Below, piece by piece: positions 43,881-54,833 of a DNA stretch of 64,000 nucleotides. The notes under the pieces were generated by a model. That model saw nothing but the letters and a program-made list of their open reading frames with translations, was not told where the DNA came from and ran no database searches. A program made the translations under genes and the position numbers. The stretch comes from Perkinsus olseni (Eukaryota; Perkinsozoa; Perkinsida; Perkinsidae): assembly GCA_013115135.1 (NCBI GenBank), contig JABANP010000257.1, positions 1 to 64,000 on the forward strand, read 5' to 3'. The stretch's first letter is position 1. Each line of letters opens with the position of its first letter.

Positions 43881-45034
43881 AGGGTGAAAGGGCATTTGGG
43901 AACTCATGTAGGCTTTGACCCACCTCGTATCTAGCAACACTCGCAGCTGAGCCGCTAGACGTGCAACGTAAGATTAGGAGGTACTGAGCTGTGATGGAGA
44001 TCGTTTCAACCGACGCTACGCTTGGTCATATACCGTGAGCAACCACAGCATAATAGAACATGTTACTAGGTTGTGGATGTGAGAGATATATGCGAGGAAG
44101 GCATAGGTAAAGAACAGAGGGCGATGAACGCGCGATGCAGATGCGAGAGGAGATGTGCGGCCCGGGCAGCTCTCCGATGGAGAACGCTGCCGGGCCGCAA
44201 TATCGACATTGCGACTTCGTGGTTGAGCATTGTCGCCGGCTTGCAAGGTTAAGGAAACTCAATCGCCGGGCTCCATTCGTACTGGCAAACATGGCCCATC
44301 TTCCCGAGCAAACGATAAGCGAAAATATGCGACACAGTATCTTGTAACTCGACCAATAGCTGTTTGGCCCAATTACTTGAGTCACGTTTCGTAATAATCG
44401 TACATGACAGGGAGTGATGCATAGGTTGGCAGTATGGCCCAATCAGAGCTACACACAAGGGCATTAATAGCGTCCTCGTCCCGAACCCGAACACCGAAGC
44501 CCAGCCCGGCTGCCATGGCGTGCGCTTACTTGCTTATGTTAGCGCGCGCCCCCAAATACGAATTTCGCAGGCAGAGGCTCATCCAACATGATTCAACCTC
44601 TCAGACAGTAGCATGTAGATCTCATCGCTGTTGGGGATATTCGTGGCAATTTTGTGCAAAATATACCTCATTTGAAGCCTGCACGGCGTACAAACGCCAA
44701 TTGTGAAACGTGCACCATTTTGGCAGCGGAGCGTAGTTCTGTCTCTTTTGTGCGCCACGTCACCCGAATTTCCCATGAGAAATGGTTGGTTCGTGGGGTG
44801 GATGTTTTCGTTTGACATGAGCCTTTGCAGGATTACTCATGTGCATGATAGAGTGTTCATGCAAAGTTTGAGGAAAAATTTCATAGGCCAATTTCGAAAA
44901 TCGCTCTGAGTCGATGCAGATGTAATATGGTTGTTTCCGGTGGCAGAGACCACCCGCGCTCGCCCTAGGCCCTCGCGGGGCCCTTCCCGCTCGGGCTAAC
45001 ATTTGTGAGGTACCCCGCATGGAACTCGCCCTCC
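43881..45034. other. unassigned sequence between MULE C-terminus and tandem array
   Basis: No domain was recognised. Reverse frames at 44026-44442 and 44249-44494 are unassigned and may be further transposase exons. A G/C-rich run at 44950-44995 precedes the array. Confidence 0.4.
44157..44198. other. strong GC hairpin
   Basis: GCGGCCCGGGCAGC (44157-44170) pairs with GCTGCCGGGCCGC (44186-44198), 13 base pairs with one bulged G and a 15-nt loop. It is palindromic DNA near the left side of the MULE block. No function is assigned. Confidence 0.75.
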
Positions 45035-48000
45035 GTTCACCCAGAGGCTTCGGGAGGGTCCAAGCTTGACGCCTGCCCTTGAACTTGCCGAATTGTGAAG
45101 ACGCAAAATAGTTGAAAGGAGAGACTGAAGAGCGTAGAGGCCTACCTGCACTGCCTCGAAGACGCAGTCGCGCAAACCAATAATACTTCCATTGTTATCA
45201 GAACAAATAGACCCACTCAAAATGCACGCCGATACTTTATAACTATTACTCTAAAAGTAATGAAGCGGCCAGCGGCCGATTGCGAGAATTATGTAACAAA
45301 AAACTTTGTTGAAGTACGAAAATCGAAACGATGGTTCTCCTTCGGGCGAGGCTGACGCCTCGACGAACCATCTCGTCATTTCTTGCTGGCAAGAAGATGC
45401 TGCAGCTCGCTTATAAGTCGTTTGAAAGCTCCAAGCTAAGACCACGTGCAGGTGAGATCCACGTAGTGGGCCAGTAGGCAGATATATAGCGAACTTGCGC
45501 TCAAAATTAGCACTCGAAGAACATGTGAGCGAGGAATTGTCAGAGCTGCTTGGAGCAGCCTGCTTCGTACCAGGGAAGCAGCTGCATAATACATCGGCGT
45601 ATAGTCAGTGTTTTAAAATAGGTGGGATAGGAGCAAAACAAAGTAAACATGACATAGTGAAGAGAACCTTCGATTGTTAGGACCCCAGAGGAGATATGCA
45701 CAACAGCACGTATCGCGAAAAAAGGTCGTCGCCGCGGCAGGAATGAGCGAGGTCTTTGTGCACGCGGGAAATTAGAACTTTGTGACACGAGGCGTGCGCT
45801 ATATGCAGAGCAGTTTGTGCGACGCCGTGACGCAGCGGCGCGCGCTTTTGAGCAAAGAAATGCAAGTGCGCAAGCGGAGGAGACGTGACAGGAACCATGG
45901 TTTGTGGTTAATGTGAGTGTCAAAACATTTCGATTCGCACCGGGATAGTAGGAATAAACTTTGACGGACCATATTGAATGATTTGGAAGGTTTGAATAAA
46001 TTGTAATGGGTAGGAGCAAAGATAATATATAGGAACGGGGGCCTAAGCACGATAGGTTCCGGCCAGGAATGCCCGGAAGTTGTTTCTAGCGCTCGCCCTA
46101 AATTAGGACCCTCCCCAATTGGCTCGCGGAGGTCTTTGACTCCAATTGTGGATGTGTTCACCCAGAGGCTTCGGGAGGGTCCAAGCTTGACGCCTGCCCT
46201 TGAACTTGCCGAATTGTGAAGACGCAAAATAGTTGAAAGGAGAGACTGAAGAGCGTAGAGGCCTACCTGCACTGCCTCGAAGACGCAGTCGCGCAAACCA
46301 ATAATACTTCCATTGTTATCAGAACAAATAGACCCACTCAAAATGCACGCCGATACTTTATAACTATTACTCTAAAAGTAATGAAGCGGCCAGCGGCCGA
46401 TTGCGAGAATTATGTAACAAAAAACTTTGTTGAAGTACGAAAATCGAAACGATGGTTCTCCCTTCGGGCGAGGCTGACGCCTCGACGAACCATCTCGTCA
46501 TTTCTTGCTGGCAAGAAGATGCTGCAGCTCGCTTATAAGTCGTTTGAAAGCTCCAAGCTAAGACCACGTGCAGGTGAGATCCACGTAGTGGGCCAGTAGG
46601 CAGATATATAGCGAACTTGCGCTCAAAATTAGCACTCGAAGAACATGTGAGCGAGGAATTGTCAGAGCTGCTTGGAGCAGCCTGCTTCGTACCAGGGAAG
46701 CAGCTGCATAATACATCGGCGTATAGTCAGTGTTTTAAAATAGGTGGGATAGGAGCAAAACAAAGTAAACATGACATAGTGAAGAGAACCTTCGATTGTT
46801 AGGACCCCAGAGGAGATATGCACAACAGCACGTATCGCGAAAAAAGGTCGTCGCCGCGGCAGGAATGAGCGAGGTCTTTGTGCACGCGGGAAATTAGAAC
46901 TTTGTGACACGAGGCGTGCGCTATATGCAGAGCAGTTTGTGCGACGCCGTGACGCAGCGGCGCGCGCTTTTTGAGCAAAGAAATGCAAGTGCGCAAGCGG
47001 AGGAGACGTGACAGGAACCATGGTTTGTGGTTAATGTGAGTGTCAAAACATTTCGATTCGCACCGGGATAGTAGGAATAAACTTTGACGGACCATATTGA
47101 ATGATTTGGAAGGTTTGAATAAATTGTAATGGGTAGGAGCAAAGATAATATATAGGAACGGGGGGCCTAAGCACGATAGGTTCCGGCCAGGAATGCCCGG
47201 AAGTTGTTTCTAGCGCTCGCCCTAAATTAGGACCCTCCCCCAATTGGCTCGCGGAGGTCTTTGACTCCAATTGTGGATGTGTTCACCCAGAGGCTTCGGG
47301 AGGGTCCAAGCTTGACGCCTGCCCTTGAACTTGCCGAATTGTGAAGACGCAAAATAGTTGAAAGGAGAGACTGAAGAGCGTAGAGGCCTACCTGCACTGC
47401 CTCGAAGACGCAGTCGCGCAAACCAATAATACTTCCATTGTTATCAGAACAAATAGACCCACTCAAAATGCACGCCGATACTTTATAACTATTACTCTAA
47501 AAGTAATGAAGCGGCCAGCGGCCGATTGCGAGAATTATGTAACAAAAAACTTTGTTGAAGTACGAAAATCGAAACGATGGTTCTCCTTCGGGCGAGGCTG
47601 ACGCCTCGACGAACCATCTCGTCATTTCTTGCTGGCAAGAAGATGCTGCAGCTCGCTTATAAGTCGTTTGAAAGCTCCAAGCTAAGACCACGTGCAGGTG
47701 AGATCCACGTAGTGGGCCAGTAGGCAGATATATAGCGAACTTGCGCTCAAAATTAGCACTCGAAGAACATGTGAGCGAGGAATTGTCAGAGCTGCTTGGA
47801 GCAGCCTGCTTCGTACCAGGGAAGCAGCTGCATAATACATCGGCGTATAGTCAGTGTTTTAAAATAGGTGGGATAGGAGCAAAACAAAGTAAACATGACA
47901 TAGTGAAGAGAACCTTCGATTGTTAGGACCCCAGAGGAGATATGCACAACAGCACGTATCGCGAAAAAAGGTCGTCGCCGCGGCAGGAATGAGCGAGGTC

Positions 48001-49513
48001 TTTGTGCACGCGGGAAATTAGAACTTTGTGACACGAGGCGTGCGCTATATGCAGAGCAGTTTGTGCGACGCCGTGACGCAGCGGCGCGCGCTTTTTGAGC
48101 AAAGAAATGCAAGTGCGCAAGCGGAGGAGACGTGACAGGAACCATGGTTTGTGGTTAATGTGAGTGTCAAAACATTTCGATTCGCACCGGGATAGTAGGA
48201 ATAAACTTTGACGGACCATATTGAATGATTTGGAAGGTTTGAATAAATTGTAATGGGTAGGAGCAAAGATAATATATAGGAACGGGGGGGCCTAAGCACG
48301 ATAGGTTCCGGCCAGGAATGCCCGGAAGTTGTTTCTAGCGCTCGCCCTAAATTAGGACCCTCCCCCAATTGGCTCGCGGAGGTCTTTGACTCCAATTGTG
48401 GATGTGTTCACCTAGAGACGTCGGGAAGGTCCAAGCTTGACGTCTGGCCTTAAACTCGTCGACTTGTGCATAAAAAAGTACTTGGAAGAAGAGACTGAAG
48501 AGCGGAAGGAACTCTACATGTACTGTACTGAAGACGCAGTCGCACAAGCCAATAATATTTTCACTGCTGTCAGCACGAATATAACCGCCCGAGTTGCATG
48601 CTGATAACTTTAGGGTGACGATGCGGCCAGTGGCCGAGTGTGATAATCATCAAACAAAAAACTTAGTTGACGTACGGCAATCGGAAAGATGGTTCTCCCT
48701 CCGGGCGAGGCTGACGCCTCGACGAACCATCTCATAATTGCTTGCAGCGATTCGCATGTACGTCGTCTGAAAGTTCCAGGCTAAGACCACATGCTGCTAA
48801 GATCCATGTGGCGAGCCAGCGGGTCGATATATAACGAACTTGCGGTCGAAAATAGCATTCGAGCACATGGAAATGAGCAATAGTCGTAGCCGCTTGGAAC
48901 AGCCTTCTTCGTAGCAGGGAAGCGGCTGTAGAACATACCGGCCTATACTTATTTTCAAACATAGGGAGAGAGAAGATAACTCAAAGTACACCTGACACAG
49001 TGAAGAGGAACCTTGGATGGTTAGGAATCCAAAGGATCTCAGAGGAGATATGCGGAACAGCACGAATCGCAAGAAAAGGTCGCCGCCGCGTTAGGAATGA
49101 GCGAGCCTTTTGAGCATAGCGGAAATTGCAACTTTGTGACATGGGGCGTGCGCTATATGCAGAGCAGTTTGTGCGACGCCGTGACGCAGCGGCGCGCGCT
49201 TTTTGACGAAAGAAATGCAAGTGCGCAAGCGGAGGAGACGTGACAGGAAGCATGGTTTGTGGTTAATGTGAGCGTCAAAACATTTCGATTCGCACCGGGA
49301 TACTACGAATAAACTTTGACGGACCATATTGAATGATTTGAAAGGTTTGGAGAAATTGTAATGGGTAGGAGCGAAGATAATATATAGGAACGGGGGGGCC
49401 TAAGCACGATAGGTTCCGGCCAGGAATGCCCGGAAGTTGTTTCTAGCGCTCGCCCTAAATTAGGACCCTCCCCCAATTGGCTCGCGGAGGTCTTTGACTC
49501 CAATTGTGGATGT
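45035..49513. repeat. four tandem copies of a 1.1-kb repeat
   Basis: Units start GTTCACC at 45035, 46156, 47281 and 48406, and the array ends at 49513, giving lengths 1121, 1125, 1125 and 1108. Copies 1-3 are almost identical, differing in G-run length (5, 6 and 7 G near the right end of each) and a few single bases. Copy 4 is clearly diverged from about 48410 to 49110 and nearly identical again from about 49130 to its end. Each unit holds a conserved hairpin (see separate entry). Open frames repeat in every unit but are broken differently between copies and show no domain, so I treat the array as non-coding. It cuts the MULE transposase: the transposase stop codon at 49516-49518 lies at the join. 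Confidence 0.9.
45330..45372. other. conserved two-level hairpin in the 1.1-kb unit
   Basis: An outer stem GATGGTTC/GAACCATC encloses an inner stem CGAGGC/GCCTCG with a short TGAC-type loop. It recurs at 46451-46494, 47576-47618 and 48688-48731. In copy 4 it keeps both stems although the surrounding several hundred bases have diverged, which suggests selection or local conversion. Confidence 0.75.
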
Positions 49514-49515
49514 GT

Positions 49516-50985
49516 TCACCCAGAAGCAATTCGGCGGCCGAGCTTTCGTTTAACGACAGCATTGAATGATTCGCTGACATTATTATCAAGGGACATCGTC
49601 AACAGGTGAGGTTCTCGGGCTTCGTCGTACCATACAGGTAACAGATAACACATACCGAAGCATTCTTCCGAGGACGTCTCCAGATACTTGCGCAACCTCG
49701 CTGAGAAAGTCTTCGTGTCAGCCAAGGCGCTTTTCAGAATACCCTCGTGAACCAGTGGATCGCCAGAACGCTCGAGCATCTCACCGATGGATTTAGCTTG
49801 GGCTCTATCTATGTTATTAAGCTTATCTGCTTTCGCGATAGCTTGCTGTCGGTGCCACCGGCAGCGGTGTGTCATCACATTGTTGAACGTAGCTTGGAGC
49901 GCTTGCATAGTAGCAACTTGGGCATCAGCCACGGCCCCGCCCACCTTGATATCCACATCATCTACCACCCTTCGGAGCAGCCTTTCGAAACAGCCGAACG
50001 CGCTTTCCAACGCAGTTCGATTTTCGTTATCGAGTAGGCAGAACACCACGGGGCATAGACTAGTTGTGAACGGCTGACCTTCTCCTGCATTACCGGCCAA
50101 GGTTAGCTTGGACACACCGATGGTATACGTAGTTGAGTCATTGCCCCTAACAACGCTAGGCTGACCATCACAGTAGATCGTTATGGCAGTTTTAGCGCCG
50201 GCGGCTGCCTTCACATAATGATAGAGACTCTCGACACCGGCGGTGGGGCAAACAGCAACACAATAGTGTTCAGACCCGATCATGCTCCCAATGTGGATCA
50301 TGCCTGGTTTCAGGCTCTTCCCCTCTTTCAGTAGCTGTAAGGCTCTCTCCCAGTCATCCTCGGACCACGAATGTCGTTCGGCAATAGTCTGTGGGAATTC
50401 TTCCACACTCTCGAATCCCTCCTGCTTCATCTGCGTTATCTCCGCTTTCTTTATATGGCCTACGTGCTTCTTCAAACGCTTTCGATATTCCCGAGCACTC
50501 TCATCTTCGCCACACGGATAGCTGGCTGGATTTGGGGCCACGAAATTTGCATATAGATCTCCCGCTGTAGTATTCCTATTGGCGCGGACAGCTACCTTGA
50601 TCTTGGCACGAACGTCGGCAGCCAACTTTATGGTTGAGAAATGGCTCATGGCAGAGCCTCGAAGAACATCGGAATGCGATTTATCGTTGCGGAAAATCAA
50701 CACCTCCGAATCGGGGGAGTCGAGCACAGCGCGTAGTCGGACCCCACAACGATCATGATCTCGACACTCCAGACTCTTCATCGTAACCTCACCCCCAGTT
50801 CTTCGGGTATTCTCAACCCGAAGATTACTACAGTCGCCCATAGACCCCGCAATCCGATCAGCCAAATCGCTGACCTCGTTGAGCGACTTGATCCCGCTCA
50901 GTTCCTCGTCTTGCAGCTTCAACGACCCGATATAACTCCAGCTGCCGCGCCAGTTGTCAGGTGGCAACCTCCCTCCAACGTTCAC
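49516..50985 (-). pseudogene. MULE-like transposase, N-terminal and catalytic part
   Basis: The open frame has 489 codons. After an N-terminal region with a Cys/His-containing DNA-binding part (SLECRDHDRCGVRLRAVL, a FLYWCH/WRKY-like setting), the DDE core shows AKTAITIYCDGQPS, then AVADAQVATMQALQATF followed by MTHRCRWHRQQAI (the CxxH signature after the second Asp), and finally LDNNVSESFNAVVKRKLG (the NN..E.FN motif with catalytic Glu). The frame ends abruptly in the first bases of the 1.1-kb array, so the C-terminal SWIM part is missing here and is found at 43.2-43.9 kb. It probably started from the ATG at 50985, or by splicing from 51121-51771. I did not find terminal inverted repeats. Confidence 0.75.
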
Positions 50986-51120
50986 CTGAGCTCAAAGGAT
51001 AGTCAACAACGCCAAAAAACTCGCTAAACGGAGGGTACGAGAGCGAAAGGTAAAAGCTTTCTGTGGCTGATAGACTGCCAACAGCCGAGTCGATTGAATT
51101 CACGCTCTGTCATTCTGAAC

Positions 51121-51771
51121 TCAGTGGAGAGAGTTGATCGACAGGTAGATTAGGGGAGTAGAAACCAAGGAGTCGAGAGAATAAAATCGTGGGTCACGAT
51201 TCGTGACGCTCACCTTTGTGCTCGCACGCTTGCCATCCCAATGGGGTGCAGATGTTTGAACTCCTGAAGCTTGAGGCGAAGGATCAGGGCCACCATCACC
51301 CATTGAGTTGGGCTCATCCCATTCCTCCCAGGACCACCAATTCCCACGGGAACTCTGCCAACCATCGTACCACGAATAATCTTCCGTGTTAGCTCTGAAT
51401 TCATTCTCCCACGACCACCCATCGTCATACCAGCTCCATTCGTCTGAGGCGTCCTCGGCGGAGTACCAGTCATTGTAGTTCCGAGAACAAGCATCTCTTC
51501 GATCCCAATCCCACGATGAAGTACCTCCGTGTTGACCCCAATCCGACCATGATCCTGCATGATAACCAGAATCCGATGGATAGGTCCCATTGAAACCATG
51601 ACTCTCCCAGGCGTCATCCGTACAACTATCGTGCCCATCGAAATCCCTGTGCCAGCGATTCCAATGTGTGGGCTGGCCGTAACGAGTATTATCCATAGGG
51701 ATATTTGGCGAAATCGATGCAACTACGAGCAGGGTATCTGAGGAGTTGTCTCCGAGAACTCTCTGAATCAT
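51121..51771 (-). CDS. Trp/Asp/Ser-rich low-complexity protein next to MULE transposase
   Basis: This is an open frame of 216 codons with an extreme composition: many Trp, Asp, Gly, Ser and Tyr residues in patterns such as SWSDWGQHGG, WSWYDDGWSWENEF and NWWSWEEWDEP, with a more ordinary N-terminus and C-terminus. It is on the same strand as and directly upstream of the transposase frame (136-bp gap), so it may be a second protein of the same element or its N-terminal exon. I do not recognise a family. Aromatic-acidic repeats like this are often disordered and prone to condensation, but that is only inference. A frame on the same strand (51210-51722) overlaps it and is taken as a shadow. Confidence 0.5.
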   Translation of the reverse strand: MIQRVLGDNSSDTLLVVASISPNIPMDNTRYGQPTHWNRWHRDFDGHDSCTDDAWESHGFNGTYPSDSGYHAGSWSDWGQHGGTSSWDWDRRDACSRNYNDWYSAEDASDEWSWYDDGWSWENEFRANTEDYSWYDGWQSSRGNWWSWEEWDEPNSMGDGGPDPSPQASGVQTSAPHWDGKRASTKVSVTNRDPRFYSLDSLVSTPLIYLSINSLH

Positions 51772-53400
51772 GAGCTATGATTCACCAAGTTCCCATTCCG
51801 TGGGTCACCCACGGTGGGTGAGAGCCTTTGTGGTAGCTCCTCAGAGCTAGCCTTCGTTCCCTGAAGTTGTAGCTAAGAACCGCGTCGGCCCTCGGAGTTT
51901 TGGAGACCTGAGTCGCATTTCCGAACCTCCGAGGGACGACGTCCCATCATGCGACTAAGAACCGCGTCGTTAAAGACGTGTTCACAAAATTCTTTGGCCC
52001 TGACGATGTTCGACACAAACAATGGGAGGTGCTTCAAAAGTGCGGAAGTTACAAGCTAGAGAAATTGAGGAAAGCTAGCATGACTGACGGTGTCGTTCAC
52101 TTGACAAGAATTTAAAAGCATAACCACAGTGTTCATTTCGAACCTCAAGTATCACAGAGGAGAAGGTGAGACTAAATAACGGCGTTATGATAACACTACC
52201 GCGATCGAAACTTTCAGCCTGAAAGCCCTTTACTACATGGTAAGTAAGTTTATCTGTCTTCTGGTCTTCGTCGGGATCTGCTTCAACTGAGTACCATATT
52301 CACAAAGAGCTCGAGTTATCGCGGGGTTCATCACATGATGACAAAGCAATGTCAACTTGAATGAAACTGTTGAAGAGGAGGTGGTGTCGTAAAAGATTCA
52401 TGGAGAAACCGCCGCTTCCTACATTGCGCACCTACTAGGCTCAAGAACAGCTTACCTCCGTCATGGACTTGTGTCACGACAGTGGTTAACGCGAAGAGAC
52501 ACTCGCGCGTGTGTCTCTTGAACTGTTGAAATGTTTATACTTAAATTTTAATTTGTAGGTAGGAATTGTTATTCGTCAGTCCCTTATCTGGGGCGCGATC
52601 CCCGACTATTCTCAAGTTCGAGTCTTTCTTCGTGAAATATTCGGTGTGGATTCGAAGCAACATCGAGGATTAGCAATCTCAAACACATGAGCCCAAGAGC
52701 TGAATTGCTCGAGTTGCGGAAATCGAAGTATGCAAGAAGGGATTGCGCCGCGCAGATTCGTTTGGCCTTTCGATCACAGTGCCACCGTGACAGAGTCAGA
52801 CCATGTTACACTTCAACGCTACATTACCAACTAGAAATAGACGACAAGACTACTGACACAAGAGATGTGGAAACCACACATCTGTCTAATACCAGTTGAT
52901 AGTTTGACATGTGAAAGCCTTTAGGAGGAACGTCCGACTCGCTGTGGTAACTGAATAAAGCACATACCGCCAAGATAACAGGGGCAAACATAGATACACC
53001 GAAGCAACTGGCAACGAAACACATTCTAGCCGGACTAAGTAATACTCACCGCGCGCACTCCCTGAGAATCCCGCTGCGTGAAGAAGGCTCGTGGTGTCTT
53101 ACTCATTGAGTTATACCCACGGACCATGGGCCACGGTGAGTACCTGATGATGAGTTAGTAACTCAGCCATCCGCGTCGTTTTCCGTAGACGACTCGCTGA
53201 ATGCATCCAACATGGGAAAAAAGCGATGGCCAAGCGAAACATTTACGCAACGCGGACATTGCAAAAGTGCCGACATCGTGGGTTTAGACAACAGAATAAC
53301 TTCCTTGCAAAAGCAGCTTTGACCAACACAGATCGCAACAATTGCAAAAGTGAAAGTTGCGAAAGCACGGCCATGTTGCAAAAACCACTTTACCCGAGTG
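51772..53400. other. non-coding right part of the nested insertion
   Basis: There is an imperfect hairpin at 51805-51820 (TCACCCACGGTGGGTGA) and a direct repeat of AAGAACCGCGTCG at about 51870 and 51957. Several short motifs of the form TTGCAAAAG or TTGCGAAAG repeat at 53250-53390. No gene was recognised. The junction with the retroelement gag lies near 53400, and no clear terminal inverted repeat or duplication was found. Confidence 0.5.
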
Positions 53401-54437
53401 GACTTGCTTGAATTGGCAGTGTTGGTGTAGAGCTTGGGGTTGCAGCGGATGTGACTGCGGAGAGCTTGAGTTAGCTGCTGGACGTCGTCGATGGCCGAAT
53501 AGTTCTCGTCTGCGGTCTTCCTCAGAGTGGAGTTGAGACCTTCACGATAGTGTAGGTTGACCTGACTTGGCTGGAGATGGAGGCCAACACTTGAACACAT
53601 AGCGACAGCAGATTCGATCCGGTCGAGGTAGTCGTAGACGTCAGTATCACCGGTGGCCATCTTGACCTCGGAGAAGTACCTCATGACTTCAGCATGTGAG
53701 TTCGACAGAGAGTACTTCTGCTGAAGGTAACATAGTGACAGCGATAGGGTCAAAACGTAGTCCTTCAAGTAGAGGGCAGGATCCATGGTGGTCTCCAAGT
53801 GGATCTGTAGTTTCCGCTTGACCGATTGGTTGAGACAGTTGGATAGGTAGACATAAGATAGTCGAGGGCCAAGGGCCGTCTGCTTCGCTTCACAGCGAAT
53901 AAGACTCAGGAAGTAGTTGATGCTCCTGTTGTCGGCGTTTCCCTTGTACTGCTGGTTGTCGGGGCACTTGAGATGGGAAACAGCATTGATGGCCTTGGTA
54001 GTATCGAGCGACTTCTCACCCTCAAAGTTAGAGGTTAAGTCGCACCAGTAGGCGACGTTGGTGATGTCGTTGTCAGAAGGGTGTTGTTGGGCTTGCATTG
54101 AAGAGGTTTGGGGCACTCCTTGAGGTGGGAGAAGAACAGGAATAGCAGAGGGGGTGACCTGTTGTAGGTGTACCGTGGTAGTTGGCCTTCGTGAATGGAT
54201 CGCAGCTTGAGAGTTGGGGCCTCCGGCGTCAACGTAAGTGAAGAAGGTACGTCTCAGATAGACCTTCTTGCTAAGGGGTTGGCCTTCCATAGCAGTCTCC
54301 AACTCAGCGGCAGATAACCACAGTAGTAGAGGGGCTTCAGTGATGCCGAGGACTTCAAGGAGTTCAGCCAGCGGGTTCTCCACCATGTTAGTAGTAACAC
54401 CCGCACTGGTTGACTCAACAACACCTGGGATGGACAT
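53400..54437 (-). pseudogene. retroelement gag-like protein
   Basis: The frame opens at ATG 54437 inside the 5' LTR and reads out of it through a second Met whose codon spans the LTR border (54385-54387). The capsid-like part contains LKCPDNQQYKGNADNRSIN and helical sequence to NLHYREGLNSTLRKTADENY and SHIRCNPKLYTN. Sequence after TANSSKS (about 53400) is foreign and belongs to the inserted block, although the frame stays open to 53163. The missing C-terminal link to the zinc finger at 43.1 kb lies on the far side of that insertion. The exact start, LTR Met or border Met, is undecided. Confidence 0.7.
54371..54385 (-). other. primer-binding site candidate
   Basis: On the minus strand TGGTGGAGAACCCGC follows the LTR end AACA directly. 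TGG is the complement of a tRNA CCA end. The cognate tRNA was not identified. It overlaps the gag reading frame. Confidence 0.55.
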
Positions 54438-54554
54438 AGGATTGAGTATAATGGGATTTAAAGCTTCTTCTTCTATCCATTTCAGCCGATGGGCTGCAAC
54501 CGTTTCATGCAGCGAATAATGGGCGAGCGAGATTCGTGCGTGCGCGCGCGAACA
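54386..54554 (-). repeat. 5' LTR of retroelement, 169 bp
   Basis: It is the partner of 37303-37471 with about two mismatches. On the minus strand it runs TGTTCGCGC...CTAACA. It must contain the promoter and also encodes the first residues of the gag frame. Confidence 0.9.
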
Positions 54555-54618
54555 GCGCGGTAGATGAAGTAGACAGATTAGCTATATGAGCTAGCGGTCC
54601 GCATTCGGCCTTCTCTTT

Positions 54619-54705
54619 ACTTGGTGGCCAAGTATTGGCCTCCTGGCACCCCATGTCGAGTTCCGAAGTTAGAACTGGGGAGAGGCGACTACATGGTGCC
54701 CAGAC
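54619..54705 (+). other. 5S-rRNA-like relic
   Basis: The run CACCCCATGTCGAGTTCCG followed by AAGTTAGAAC resembles the conserved loop B/C region of 5S rRNA (bacterial CCCCATGCCGAACTC..AAGTGAAAC; eukaryotic CCATC.GAACTCCGAAGTTAAG). The preceding CTTGGTGGCC fits the 5' part. A matching 3' strand for helix I was not found. It could be a dispersed 5S pseudogene or chance. Confidence 0.35.
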
Positions 54706-54833
54706 CCCTCAAGGAGCTTCGGTGTCTCCGAGGAACGCTTTGGACGTCAACACTCGTCTAAGAGCGAGATTTGTAGGCAACCCCGAGGGCGGCGGCCAGC
54801 AAACTTCGAGCAGCCCCTCAAGGGGGTGTATTA

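Larger units (their letters stand above)
37303..54554 (-). mobile_element. LTR retroelement (minus strand), split by nested insertions
   Basis: Two 169-bp direct repeats with TGTT...AACA ends (37303-37471 and 54386-54554) bound a minus-strand set of retroelement parts in normal order. These are a gag-like frame (53.4-54.4 kb), a Cys-rich finger and aspartic protease (42.5-43.1 kb), reverse transcriptase and RNase H (39.6-41.1 kb), and an integrase (37.7-39.6 kb). Of the 17.25 kb span, about 11.7 kb is foreign: two minisatellite-armed elements (38247-38997, 41098-42055) and a block at about 43.2-53.4 kb carrying a MULE and a 1.1-kb tandem array. Without them the element would be near 5.5 kb. 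The two LTRs differ at about two positions, so the base element inserted recently, unless the LTRs have been converted. Protease-RT-RNaseH-integrase order excludes Ty1/copia. Choosing between Ty3 and BEL/Pao needs a phylogeny. Confidence 0.8.

Noticed and set aside
45251..49503. Repeated open frames of 61-180 codons in each 1.1-kb unit
   Set aside because: They differ in frame between copies because of single-base run-length changes, overlap each other on both strands and show no domain, so they are treated as by-products of the repeat.
53163..53400. C-terminal extension of the gag frame
   Set aside because: The sequence changes character after about 53400 and contains short repeats of the inserted block; the frame is open by chance.
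37303..54554. Target duplication for the LTR retroelement
   Set aside because: The outer flanks (ACAGG and GCGCG) do not match. The duplication may be decayed or rearranged, so it is not claimed.
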